Made by a program: the position numbers and the translations under genes
Assembly (NCBI GenBank): GCA_958350755.1
Contig: CATWID010000047.1
Coordinates: 1 to 14,631 of the forward strand
From: an uncultured Collinsella sp.
GTDB lineage: Bacteria; Actinomycetota; Coriobacteriia; Coriobacteriales; Coriobacteriaceae
Direction: 5' to 3'
Length of the DNA stretch: 14,631 nt
Shown: positions 1 through 5,593 of the stretch, piece after piece
Position numbering within the stretch: the first letter of the stretch is position 1
Layout of the letters: the number at the start of each line of letters is the position of its first letter
The notes under the pieces: model-generated
The model's input: only the letters and a program-made list of their open reading frames with translations
Databases searched by the model: none
Told to the model about the DNA's origin: nothing

Positions 1-250
1 GGCGGCTGATCCGGTCCGACCGGGCCGCGCGGCAAGGAGATATATTGCCAGACCGCGAAGCCCTGTGGGTTGTCAATTCCACTCTTCACAAGTCCTACAC
101 AACATATCGCTTTCTATAGGTAATAGAAAGACTGGTGCGGATCTTCCGCACATATCAGATGATGACCCTTTGGTTCAGGAATATATAGAGATCGGTCACC
201 TATATGTGTTTATCTACCCGCGCTTTTAGCAATGTAAACCGCGCTTCAGA
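1..250. other. Left-edge region without a recognised gene; two hairpins
   Basis: No gene is recognised here. Two perfect inverted repeats are visible: CTTTCTAT / ATAGAAAG (110-117 and 123-130, 5-nt loop) and GTGCGGA / TCCGCAC (135-141 and 145-151, 3-nt loop). Neither is followed by a T-run on either strand. Two plus-strand frames are open from the left edge, one to a stop at 117-119 and one to a stop at 227-229. Either could be the tail of a gene converging on the rplT operon, but neither translation resembles a family I know. Downstream of rplT on the minus strand I see no T-box consensus or ORF start. Confidence 0.3.
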
Positions 251-287
251 TAAAAAGAGGGAGTGCCGCGCACAACGCGACACTCCC
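251..287 (-). terminator. Intrinsic terminator of the infC-rpmI-rplT operon
   Basis: Read on the minus strand, a 12-bp stem (276-287 pairing with 259-270, one T-G wobble) with a 5-nt loop is followed by a tail containing TTTTT (252-256). It lies 21 bases after the rplT stop and is the strongest classical terminator in this part of the window. Confidence 0.9.
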
Positions 288-308
288 CTAGCGATTCAAG
301 AGAATCTA

Positions 309-668
309 TTAGGCCTCGAGAGCCTTCTTGGCGATGGTAGCCAGCTCGTTGAAGGACTCGATGTCCTCGTAAGCCATCTGAGCCAGGACCTTGCGGTCGA
401 GCTCGATGCCGGCAACCTTCAGGCCGTGCATGAACTGAGAGTAAGAGATGTCGTTCAGGCGAGCAGCAGCGTTGATACGAGTGATCCAGAGAGAACGGAT
501 CTCGCGCTTCTTGTTGCGGCGATCACGATACTGATACTGCAGGGAGTGCTGGACCTGCTCTTTAGCATGCTTGTAAGTACGCGAAGCGGCACCATAGTAA
601 CCCTTCGCACGGTGCATAACGGTACGGCGCTTCTTCTTGGCGGCAACAGCGCGCTTAATACGTGCCAT
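309..668 (-). CDS. rplT: 50S ribosomal protein L20 (bL20)
   Basis: Encodes a 119-residue basic protein, the usual length for bL20, which binds 23S rRNA early in assembly of the large subunit. Diagnostic features are the MARIKR start, the Lys/Arg-rich N-terminal extension (KKKRRTVMHRAKGYYG near residues 11-26), RDRRNKKREIRSLWITRINAA in the middle, and the globular C-terminal half with FMHGLK and LAQMAYED. The ATG is preceded by AGGAG about 10 bases upstream. It is last in the infC-rpmI-rplT operon, 46 bases after rpmI, with a terminator just beyond. In several bacteria L20 itself feeds back on the infC leader. Whether it does so here is inference, but the leader carries an attenuator-like structure. 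Confidence 0.97.
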   Translation of the reverse strand: MARIKRAVAAKKKRRTVMHRAKGYYGAASRTYKHAKEQVQHSLQYQYRDRRNKKREIRSLWITRINAAARLNDISYSQFMHGLKVAGIELDRKVLAQMAYEDIESFNELATIAKKALEA

Positions 669-714
669 GTTCTATCAACTCCTAGACGGTAAAACGAAAA
701 ACGGGAACGCGAAC

Positions 715-906
715 TTAGGCGAGACGCGACTTGATGACCTTGCGGTCGGCAGCGGCGATCTCGGTCTCCTGACGGAAGCCACGCTTACGCTTGGTGGACT
801 TCTTGCTCAGGATGTGGCTCTTGAAAGCCTTGGCGCGCATAAGCTTGCCGGTACCAGTCTTGCGGAAACGCTTCTTGGTGCCGCTGTGGGACTTCATCTT
901 AGGCAT
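715..906 (-). CDS. rpmI: 50S ribosomal protein L35 (bL35)
   Basis: A 63-residue, strongly basic protein matching bL35, a small component of the large ribosomal subunit. It begins MPKMKSHSGTKKRFR, the characteristic N-terminus of the family, with further KR-rich segments (RAKAFKSHIL, KKSTKRKRGFR). The start has a clear AAGGAG site about 6 bases upstream. It sits 32 bases after infC and 46 bases before rplT, the conserved order of this operon across bacteria. Nothing odd is seen. Confidence 0.97.
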   Translation of the reverse strand: MPKMKSHSGTKKRFRKTGTGKLMRAKAFKSHILSKKSTKRKRGFRQETEIAAADRKVIKSRLA

Positions 907-938
907 GAAATACTCCTTAATCGGTTACAGAACACTAG

Positions 939-1493
939 TTACTTGCTATCGCTTGCCGCTTTATCCTCATCGAAGGCGCCCTTAATCGGGGCGAGCAGCA
1001 TAAGCATGTTACGGCCTTCCATCTTAGGCTTGGACTCGACCGTAGCGTAAGGCTTGAGATCCTCGGCGAGACGCTCGAGAACGTTAAGGCCCTGCTCCGG
1101 GTGAGCCATCTCACGGCCGCGGAACATGATGGTGATCTTAACGCGTGCGCCCTTCTTGAGGAAACGCAGAACGTGGCCCTTCTTGGTCTCGTAGTCGCCA
1201 ACGTCGATCTTGGGTCGGAACTTCATTTCCTTGACCTCGACCTTGGACTGGTTCTTACGAGCAGCCTTGGCCTTCATGGCCTGCTGGTACTTGAACTTAC
1301 CGTAGTCCATGACCTTGCAGACCGGCGGCTCCGCGTTGGGAGCGATCTCGACCAGGTCGAGACCCTGATCGTCGGCGACGCGCTGGGCATCGCGGATGGC
1401 GAACAGGCCGAGCTGAGAGCCATCGACGCCAATCAAACGGCACGAAGATGCAGTGATCTCGTCGTTGATGCGGGTGTCATCAGACTTAGCTAT
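939..1493 (-). CDS. infC: Translation initiation factor IF-3, probable AUA start
   Basis: IF-3 binds the 30S subunit, checks start-codon/initiator-tRNA pairing and prevents premature 50S joining. Family signatures are RINDEI and LVEIAPNAEPPVCKVMDYGKF in the N-domain, the lysine-rich linker, then VKEMKFRP, DYETKKGHVLRFL and FRGREMAHPEQG in the C-domain. The C-terminus has a short acidic extension (DEDKAASDSK). The start is unusual. An ATG at 1506-1508 has no ribosome-binding site and lies directly behind the leader terminator. Its own codons form a strong GGAGG (1502-1506), placed 8 bases before an in-frame ATA (1491-1493). I therefore take ATA as the start, giving about 184 residues beginning (M)AKSDDTRIND. 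Rare start codons in infC are known from E. coli (AUU), where they allow IF-3 to limit its own translation. The family call is very firm; the start is inferred. Confidence 0.95.
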   Translation of the reverse strand: MAKSDDTRINDEITASSCRLIGVDGSQLGLFAIRDAQRVADDQGLDLVEIAPNAEPPVCKVMDYGKFKYQQAMKAKAARKNQSKVEVKEMKFRPKIDVGDYETKKGHVLRFLKKGARVKITIMFRGREMAHPEQGLNVLERLAEDLKPYATVESKPKMEGRNMLMLLAPIKGAFDEDKAASDSK

Positions 1494-1501
1494 TTTCCCT
1501 A

Positions 1502-1506
1502 CCTCC
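1502..1506 (-). promoter_or_regulatory. Shine-Dalgarno of infC deciding an AUA start
   Basis: Minus-strand GGAGG overlaps the only nearby ATG (1506-1508), so it cannot serve that ATG. Eight bases after it comes ATA at 1491-1493, in the IF-3 frame, which is ideal spacing. Confidence 0.7.
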
Positions 1507-1512
1507 ATTCAT

Positions 1513-1547
1513 AAAAAAATAACCCGGCGCTTCTCAGCAACCAGGTC
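1513..1547 (-). terminator. Terminator in the infC leader (putative attenuator)
   Basis: On the minus strand GACCTGG (1541-1547) pairs with CCGGGTT (1521-1527, with G-T pairs), with a small inner GCT/AGC stem. It is followed by A and seven Ts (1513-1519). It ends only a few bases before the infC ribosome-binding site, so a transcript that terminates here would not express infC-rpmI-rplT. A competing pairing exists: RNA from 1614-1621 (UUUGGCGC) can pair with the 3' arm at 1523-1530 (GCGCCGGG). The terminator is seen directly; regulation is inferred. Confidence 0.65.
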
Positions 1548-1675
1548 GTACACATAGACTTCCTCGATTTGAGGAAGGGAATCTAAGTTGTATGACCAGT
1601 CAGCTGCTCATTGGCGCCAAAAGGTGGGAACCCTCAGGTTCCTCTTTAGGGCATTGCGGGAACAATGCCCTGCGA

Positions 1676-1685
1676 ATAATAACAC
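1676..1685 (-). promoter_or_regulatory. Candidate extended -10 promoter of infC
   Basis: Minus-strand TG-T-TATTAT forms an extended -10 element just upstream of the first leader hairpin and would start the transcript near 1669. No good -35 hexamer is seen at the usual distance. GTACGT occurs twice just upstream, 22 bases apart. Confidence 0.4.
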
Positions 1686-1710
1686 GTACAGCGCGTTATC
1701 ACATTACGTA

Positions 1711-1778
1711 CACGAAAAAGGGACCTTGACCCCCTTGAACGCTCGCTTGCATGTATGGTGCTCGAGGCGAGACTCGAA
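1711..1778 (-). pseudogene. Truncated copy of tRNA-Leu 3' end plus its terminator
   Basis: This stretch repeats 1894-1962 with few changes. It contains the last 23 bases of the tRNA-Leu (part of the T-arm, acceptor 3' strand and CCA), the same spacer ACATGCAAG, and a degenerate copy of the terminator. The tRNA part has CTCGAGCACCA instead of CTCGGGCACCA, and the rest of the tRNA is absent, so it cannot make a tRNA. It lies directly upstream of the infC promoter. It may be the scar of a decayed second tRNA gene or of an integration event at the tRNA 3' end; the sequence does not decide between them. Confidence 0.75.
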
Positions 1779-1862
1779 GGGCCTTCGCTTCGCGAAGCCC
1801 CGGGCTTCGGGCGCGTGGCGCCCTCGCCACGCTCCGCTACAAACAGGCCACAGGCCTGTTTG
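1779..1862. repeat. Three back-to-back palindromes between the tRNA copies
   Basis: Three hairpins follow each other closely: GGGCCTTCGC / GCGAAGCCC (1779-1788 and 1792-1800, one bulge), GCGTGGCG / CGCCACGC (1813-1820 and 1825-1832, 4-nt loop) and CAAACAGGCC / GGCCTGTTTG (1840-1849 and 1853-1862, 3-nt loop). There is no T-run, so they are not ordinary terminators. The arrangement is like a REP or small palindromic repeat cluster. Identity is unknown. Confidence 0.6.
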
Positions 1863-1897
1863 CTTAACGCTTCGCGCGCTCACGCGAGTTCGGCACG

Positions 1898-1920
1898 AAA
1901 AAGGGGGCCGCAACCCCCTT
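1898..1920 (-). terminator. Intrinsic terminator of tRNA-Leu
   Basis: Minus-strand AAGGGGG (1914-1920) pairs with CCCCCTT (1901-1907) around a 6-nt loop and runs into TTTTT (1898-1902). It is 20 bases beyond the tRNA CCA end. Confidence 0.85.
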
Positions 1921-1939
1921 GAACGCTCACTTGCATGTA

Positions 1940-2026
1940 TGGTGCCCGAGGCGAGACTCGAACTCGCACGTTGTTGCCAACGGTGGATTTTGAGTCCACT
2001 GCGTCTGCCAATTCCGCCACTCGGGC
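1940..2026 (-). tRNA. tRNA-Leu(CAA)
   Basis: A class II tRNA with a long variable arm. The acceptor stem GCCCGAG pairs with CTCGGGC, and the D-arm contains GGCAGACGC. The anticodon stem GTGGA/TCCAC encloses loop CTCAAAA, giving anticodon CAA, which reads leucine codon UUG. The variable arm is CGTTGGCAACAACG, and the T-arm is GCGAG-TTCGAGT-CTCGC. The 3' end carries an encoded CCA (ACCA). It stands alone between the transglutaminase-like gene and infC and has its own terminator. Part of its 3' end is duplicated downstream at 1711-1778. Confidence 0.95.
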
Positions 2027-2065
2027 ACGCAATGCGTGAGTTAGTTTATCACAGCTTTCTACCGA

Positions 2066-3508
2066 TTAGTCCGAAAATGGAACTTCGAGCATTTCGATGA
2101 GTTCGATGAGTTCGACCGTGCGGAGCATCTCGCGCCGACGGCATCCGCGACCGTCGACCGAAGCCTCACCCATCTGGTTATCGTAAGGGTCCTCGCGCAT
2201 GCCGTCGAAAGAGGGCTCAAACTCTGCCTGGAATCGATTGTTGGCCACCATACGCCACGGGTCGAGATTGCCAAAGTAGTGACGGCGGCGCCACTCCTCC
2301 CCCATCCTGCGAGCAGAAGATCCAAATGACACGTCGGCGTTGAGCCATCCGGTCTGCGGCGTATAGAACTCTGCCCAGTCGTGCGACCCCACCGAATCGG
2401 GCGCAACATACAGGCCGCTCTGCCAACGGGCAGGCACGCCCGCGATACGGCACATGGTGATAAACGTGAGCGCCATAACACCGCAATCGCCGCGGAGCGA
2501 ATGCGCGCAGTCATCGGCAATAGATCCCAAAAGCAAGTACGGCGGCTGATAGCGATAGTCGATGTACTGCGTCAGGTAATCATAGATAGCACGGGCGCGA
2601 TCGAGCGGATCCTCGAGCCCGTCAATGACACGGGCTGTCAGCTGCTGTAGATACGGCGTGAATGCAATGTGCGGACGGTCCTCGGAGGTGTCCACGGGCA
2701 GTGGCGCGTCCATGCAAGGATGCACCGGAAGCGCACCCCCATAGACATCACGATAAGCGGCATCAATTTGATAGCGATAGGTCACCGAGAATGAGCGCTC
2801 ACTCGAAGAAGACCACGAGGCGGTACGCGCCGAAGCATTCGCGGGGGCAACAGCACCCTCCGGCGTCATATCGAGAACCTCGATATGAGACTGTTGACGA
2901 CAGGCGGCGGCAACGGGTAGCCACGCGCGAACGGTCTCCCCTTCCAGAGCGCCGGGGACAGACACGGACGCTTTAAGCGTAATGACGCGAGCCAATCCGT
3001 TTTGTGACTCCATCTCCTTGAGCATCTCGTTGCGCAGTGCTATTCCGTCCGTAGAATCGGGCCGCATGCCGGGAACCTCTTTGGGATATACGCGAAGCGA
3101 ATCGAGGAAGTTGTCGAGAACGAACAGTTCGCCATCGATAAAGCGCCAGTCAATACGCTTACGATTAATCAGGTCATCAAACTGCTCTTCGGTAAACTCT
3201 GGCCACTCCTCGCGAATCATCGCAATAGCCTGGTCGCGCGACACCGAAAAATGAAGCGGCGTCTCGAGCATGCGATACCGCTCGGCACGAACACAAGCAG
3301 CCAGCGAAGGCTCGGGGTTCTGCTCCAAAAGGCGATCGCAGGCAGCAACAGCCTGCGTCAAATACCCGGCATCCATAAGACGAAGAATCTCGGGCGGCAG
3401 TCCAACATCGAGATGACGAAAGTCATCACAGCAAACATCAGCAGAGCAACCAACTGGACCCTCGTCAATAACCTTCCCATCCGAAGGCAGCACATTAATA
3501 ACAGCCAT
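2066..3508 (-). CDS. Transglutaminase-like (cysteine protease fold) protein
   Basis: A 480-residue protein with a transglutaminase-like core in the C-terminal half. The expected catalytic triad is visible: Cys342 in RGDCGVMAL, His376 in GSHDWAEFY and Asp392 in LNADVSFG. This domain occurs in peptidases and amide-cleaving or crosslinking enzymes; the substrate here is unknown. The N-terminal ~150 residues are charged and helical, followed by a beta-rich section before the core. No signal peptide or membrane segment is seen, so the protein should be cytosolic. I chose the ATG at 3508 because GGAG lies 7 bases upstream; an in-frame GTG at 3526 overlaps that site. The C-terminus has a 9-base tandem repeat encoding ELIELIEML. 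It follows fba in the same direction but appears to have its own promoter. Confidence 0.8.
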   Translation of the reverse strand: MAVINVLPSDGKVIDEGPVGCSADVCCDDFRHLDVGLPPEILRLMDAGYLTQAVAACDRLLEQNPEPSLAACVRAERYRMLETPLHFSVSRDQAIAMIREEWPEFTEEQFDDLINRKRIDWRFIDGELFVLDNFLDSLRVYPKEVPGMRPDSTDGIALRNEMLKEMESQNGLARVITLKASVSVPGALEGETVRAWLPVAAACRQQSHIEVLDMTPEGAVAPANASARTASWSSSSERSFSVTYRYQIDAAYRDVYGGALPVHPCMDAPLPVDTSEDRPHIAFTPYLQQLTARVIDGLEDPLDRARAIYDYLTQYIDYRYQPPYLLLGSIADDCAHSLRGDCGVMALTFITMCRIAGVPARWQSGLYVAPDSVGSHDWAEFYTPQTGWLNADVSFGSSARRMGEEWRRRHYFGNLDPWRMVANNRFQAEFEPSFDGMREDPYDNQMGEASVDGRGCRRREMLRTVELIELIEMLEVPFSD

Positions 3509-3543
3509 ACCAAAACTCCAAGTCACTAGAACGCTTGAAGCCC

Positions 3544-3572
3544 ATTGTAGCGAGATAAAAAGAAAGCCCCAA
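3544..3572 (-). promoter_or_regulatory. Candidate promoter of the transglutaminase-like gene
   Basis: The minus strand shows TTGGGG, 17 bases, then TACAAT (3544-3549). This predicts a start near 3537 and a short leader of about 29 bases. The -10 is good and the -35 only partial. The -35 overlaps the loop and arm of the terminator at 3557-3582. Confidence 0.45.
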
Positions 3573-3582
3573 CAAGGGAGCC
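3557..3582 (-). terminator. Second intrinsic terminator downstream of fba
   Basis: Minus-strand GGCTCC (3577-3582) pairs with GGGGCT (3565-3570, two G-T pairs) around a 6-nt loop, followed by TTCTTTTT (3557-3564). It sits between the large hairpin after fba and the start of the next gene. Confidence 0.6.
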
Positions 3583-3649
3583 ATCAACACCGCTGAACGG
3601 TAACCATATAACTAAAATCAGACCAGTAACCCTGTAGCAAGTTAACAAA

Positions 3650-3743
3650 GGAGGCCCCGTTTCCCCGGAGCTGATTCCGTCGCGCGACTTCTGGCGAAGC
3701 CAGGTGAGCGCGAGGGAAACAGCGTAGGGGAAACGGGGCCTCC
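3650..3743. repeat. 94-bp element with perfect 17-bp inverted ends
   Basis: GGAGGCCCCGTTTCCCC (3650-3666) is the exact reverse complement of 3727-3743. The 60-base interior can fold further: TTCC/GGAA, CGCGC/GCGCG and CTGGC-GAA-GCCAG. It lies 21 bases after the fba stop. On the minus strand the stem is followed by TTTGTT, so it may help end fba transcription. Its length and perfect ends also resemble a small palindromic repeat. The flanks carry similar AAGTTAAC and AAGTTAAAC, not directly abutting. Confidence 0.7.
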
Positions 3744-3764
3744 GGCGGGAAGTTAAACCGCTAC

Positions 3765-4631
3765 TTACGCCTTGTTGACGGAGCCAAACTCCTCCATGAG
3801 CTCCTTGGTGCGGGCAACGATGTTGTCGCGACCAGGCTTGAGGAGCTTGCGGGGGTCAAAGCCCTTGCCCTGCTGATCCTTGCCAGCCTCGATGTACTCG
3901 CGGACGCCCTTGGCGAAGACGAGCTGCAGGTCGGTGTTGACGTTGATCTTGGAGATGCCCAGGGAGATGGCCTTCTTGATCTGATCCTCGGGGATGCCGG
4001 TGCCACCGTGCAGAACGAGGGGCAGGTCACCGGTCTGGGCCTTAATCTCGCCCAGACGCTCGAAGGAAAGACCAGCCCAGTCGGCGGGGTACACGCCGTG
4101 GATGTTGCCGATGCCGCAGGCGAGGAAGTCGACACCCAGGTCAGCGATCTGCTTGCACTCAGCAGGATCAGCGAGCTCGCCGCTGGAGGTCACGCCGTCC
4201 TCGGTGCCGCCGATGCCGCCGACCTCGGCCTCGATGGACATGCCCTTGGAGTGGGCAAGCTCAACGAGCTCCTTGGTGCGGTCGAGGTTAAGCTGGAAGG
4301 TCTCCTCGTGAGAGCCGTCATACATGATGGACGTGAAGCCGGCCTCGATGCACTTGAAGCAGTCCTCGTAAGAACCGTGATCGAGGTGAAGGGCGACGGG
4401 AACGGTAACGCCCGTGGCCTCGACGGCAGCCTTGACCATGTCGGCGCAGACCTTGAAACCGCCCATCCACTTAGCGGCACCAGCGGTGCACTGAAGGATC
4501 AGCGGAGACTTGGCCTCCTCGGCGGCCTGGAGAATAGCCAGGGTCCACTCGAGGTTGTTGGTGTTGAAGGCACCAAGACCGTACTTGCCGGCCTCGGCCT
4601 TCTTGAGCATGTCTGCTGCGTTGACGAGCAT
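3765..4631 (-). CDS. fba: Class II fructose-1,6-bisphosphate aldolase
   Basis: A 288-residue zinc-dependent enzyme that interconverts fructose-1,6-bisphosphate with dihydroxyacetone phosphate and glyceraldehyde-3-phosphate in glycolysis and gluconeogenesis; cytosolic. Visible class II features are HLDHG at 82-86 (Asp84 catalytic acid, His85 zinc ligand), GNIHG with His178 and LHGGTG with His208 as further zinc ligands, the glycine-rich loop near 138-144, and NVNTD near 230-234 for phosphate/substrate binding. The length matches the short FbaA/GatY-like group. The start MLVNAADML at 4631 follows AGGAGG (4640-4645) at good spacing. A longer in-frame start 32 codons upstream would overrun this site and the promoter, so I reject it. 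It is probably a single-gene unit with its own promoter and a large hairpin behind it. Confidence 0.97.
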   Translation of the reverse strand: MLVNAADMLKKAEAGKYGLGAFNTNNLEWTLAILQAAEEAKSPLILQCTAGAAKWMGGFKVCADMVKAAVEATGVTVPVALHLDHGSYEDCFKCIEAGFTSIMYDGSHEETFQLNLDRTKELVELAHSKGMSIEAEVGGIGGTEDGVTSSGELADPAECKQIADLGVDFLACGIGNIHGVYPADWAGLSFERLGEIKAQTGDLPLVLHGGTGIPEDQIKKAISLGISKINVNTDLQLVFAKGVREYIEAGKDQQGKGFDPRKLLKPGRDNIVARTKELMEEFGSVNKA

Positions 4632-4671
4632 AAAAGAAACCTCCTGTAAGGTTGCTCCGATAACGCCTGAG

Positions 4672-4680
4672 ATTTTACCA
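4672..4680 (-). promoter_or_regulatory. Candidate extended -10 promoter of fba
   Basis: Minus-strand TG-G-TAAAAT is an extended -10 element about 40 bases upstream of the fba ATG. No clear -35 is seen, which is common with extended -10 promoters. Confidence 0.5.
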
Positions 4681-4720
4681 CGGCGCACCCGAGCATAAAC
4701 GTTCGTTTGTTCACGAATAT

Positions 4721-4795
4721 CGTCCAAACAGACTTTTTTGACCGTTTGCCCTACGAAATCGACCCGTTGGGGAAAAATAGCTTGACGTTTGGACG
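4721..4795 (-). promoter_or_regulatory. 9-bp inverted repeat upstream of the fba promoter
   Basis: CGTCCAAAC (4721-4729) and its exact reverse complement GTTTGGACG (4787-4795) lie 57 bases apart. The minus strand between and around them also carries three related motifs, CAAACGTCAA, CCAACGGGTC and CAAACGGTCAA, at 21-22 base steps. They sit upstream of the proposed -10. A regulator-binding array is possible; none is identified. Confidence 0.35.
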
Positions 4796-4825
4796 CTTCT
4801 CGTGCTTCAAAAGCCGACTATTAAG

Positions 4826-5509
4826 CTAAATCTGCATGAAAGGGTTCTGCATGAGCTCGCGTGCCATGGTGGTCGAATCGCCATGACCGGTTAGGCAAAC
4901 GGTATCGGGCGGGAGAAGCCGGGCGAGCTTGGAGAGCGAGCGCAGAATCGCCGCCTCGTCTCCTCCAGAAAGATCGGTGCGGCCGTGCCCACCCGGAAAC
5001 ATGGTGTCGCCCACAAAGGCAATGTTCCCCTGCTCGGTGGCGGCAAACAAGACGATCCCGCCCGGCGTATGCCCTGGCGTCTCGATCACCTGCAGGTAGA
5101 TATCGCCCACCTTGATAGCATCTCCCTCGGCGAGCAGGTGCGTCGGCTCCCCGGGGTCAGGCGTCTCAATGCCCCACATAGCTCGCTGTTCCTCGATGTT
5201 CGCATGCGGCACCGCCACATCCTTAGCACACAGCTCATACTGGCAGCCCTCGCCAACGGTGGTTCGCACGCCTGCAACACCACCAACATGATCGGCATGG
5301 CCATGAGTGCATACGGCGCCAAACACGCGTACGCCGGGATGCTCGGCTCGAATATGCTCCACCAGGCGTTCGCCTTCCCATGCGGGATCGATAATCACGC
5401 ACTCATTGTCCGAAATAACAGCATAGCTATTGGTCTGAATGGGACCGTTTACGAGCGTCTCGATCTCGACCGATCCCTTGGGAGTTAAATCCAAGGACAC
5501 AGCACTCAT
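4826..5509 (-). CDS. Metallo-beta-lactamase-fold hydrolase (glyoxalase II-like)
   Basis: A 227-residue hydrolase of the metallo-beta-lactamase fold. The metal-binding set is complete: THGHADH at 68-74 (His69, His71, Asp73, His74), His147 in PGHTPG, Asp168 in VGDTMFPGGHGRTD and His209 in LTGHGD. The pattern fits the YcbL/glyoxalase II-like group that hydrolyses thioesters such as hydroxyacyl-thiols; the actual substrate cannot be read from sequence. No signal peptide is seen. The ATG has GGAG 6 bases upstream. It lies 84 bases after rel, with an 11-bp hairpin between them. An MBL hydrolase downstream of rel is also common in Firmicutes, often next to dtd and hisS. Confidence 0.88.
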   Translation of the reverse strand: MSAVSLDLTPKGSVEIETLVNGPIQTNSYAVISDNECVIIDPAWEGERLVEHIRAEHPGVRVFGAVCTHGHADHVGGVAGVRTTVGEGCQYELCAKDVAVPHANIEEQRAMWGIETPDPGEPTHLLAEGDAIKVGDIYLQVIETPGHTPGGIVLFAATEQGNIAFVGDTMFPGGHGRTDLSGGDEAAILRSLSKLARLLPPDTVCLTGHGDSTTMARELMQNPFMQI

Positions 5510-5530
5510 GTCCCTCTCCTCTCTATAGAA

Positions 5531-5556
5531 CTCGAGGCATCAAACGATGCCTCGAG
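5531..5556 (-). terminator. 11-bp perfect hairpin between rel and the MBL hydrolase
   Basis: CTCGAGGCATC / GATGCCTCGAG with a 4-nt loop. On the minus strand it follows the rel stop by 37 bases and is followed by TTCTAT, a weak tail. It sits about 21 bases before the MBL start codon and just upstream of its ribosome-binding site. It could be a partial terminator or an mRNA-processing/stability element. Confidence 0.5.
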
Positions 5557-5593
5557 TGTAGCGAATATCGATAATGTGACACGTTCGTCGCGA

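Larger units (their letters stand above)
1494..1671 (-). promoter_or_regulatory. Structured leader of the infC operon
   Basis: In transcript order this leader holds three perfect hairpins before the attenuator-like terminator. The first has 9-bp arms at 1663-1671 and 1648-1656 with a 6-nt loop. The second has arms GGAACC/GGTTCC at 1637-1642 and 1627-1632 with a 4-nt loop. The third has arms CTTCCTC/GAGGAAG at 1571-1577 and 1559-1565. Between the second and third is a self-complementary TTGGCGCCAA (1611-1620) that can also pair with the terminator. Ribosomal-protein leaders controlling infC-rpmI-rplT through L20 are known in Firmicutes and enterobacteria. I cannot match this one to a described class from sequence alone. 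Confidence 0.6.

Noticed and set aside
1..229. Open plus-strand frames from the left edge as the end of a gene
   Set aside because: Neither translation resembles a known family, and the segment is too short to judge, so no CDS was called.
1..250. T-box leader for pheST downstream of rplT
   Set aside because: No AGGGTGGNACCGCG core or matching terminator pair is present on the minus strand.
1588..2100. Plus-strand open frame of 170 codons over the tRNA region
   Set aside because: It runs through the tRNA-Leu, its terminator and palindromes on the opposite strand, and its translation has no domain character.
3509..3526. Upstream GTG start adding six residues to the transglutaminase-like protein
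   Set aside because: The added codons contain the GGAG ribosome-binding site that properly serves the ATG at 3508.
4632..4727. N-terminal extension of fructose-bisphosphate aldolase
   Set aside because: The extension covers the promoter and the AGGAGG site, and MLVNAADML is the normal family start.
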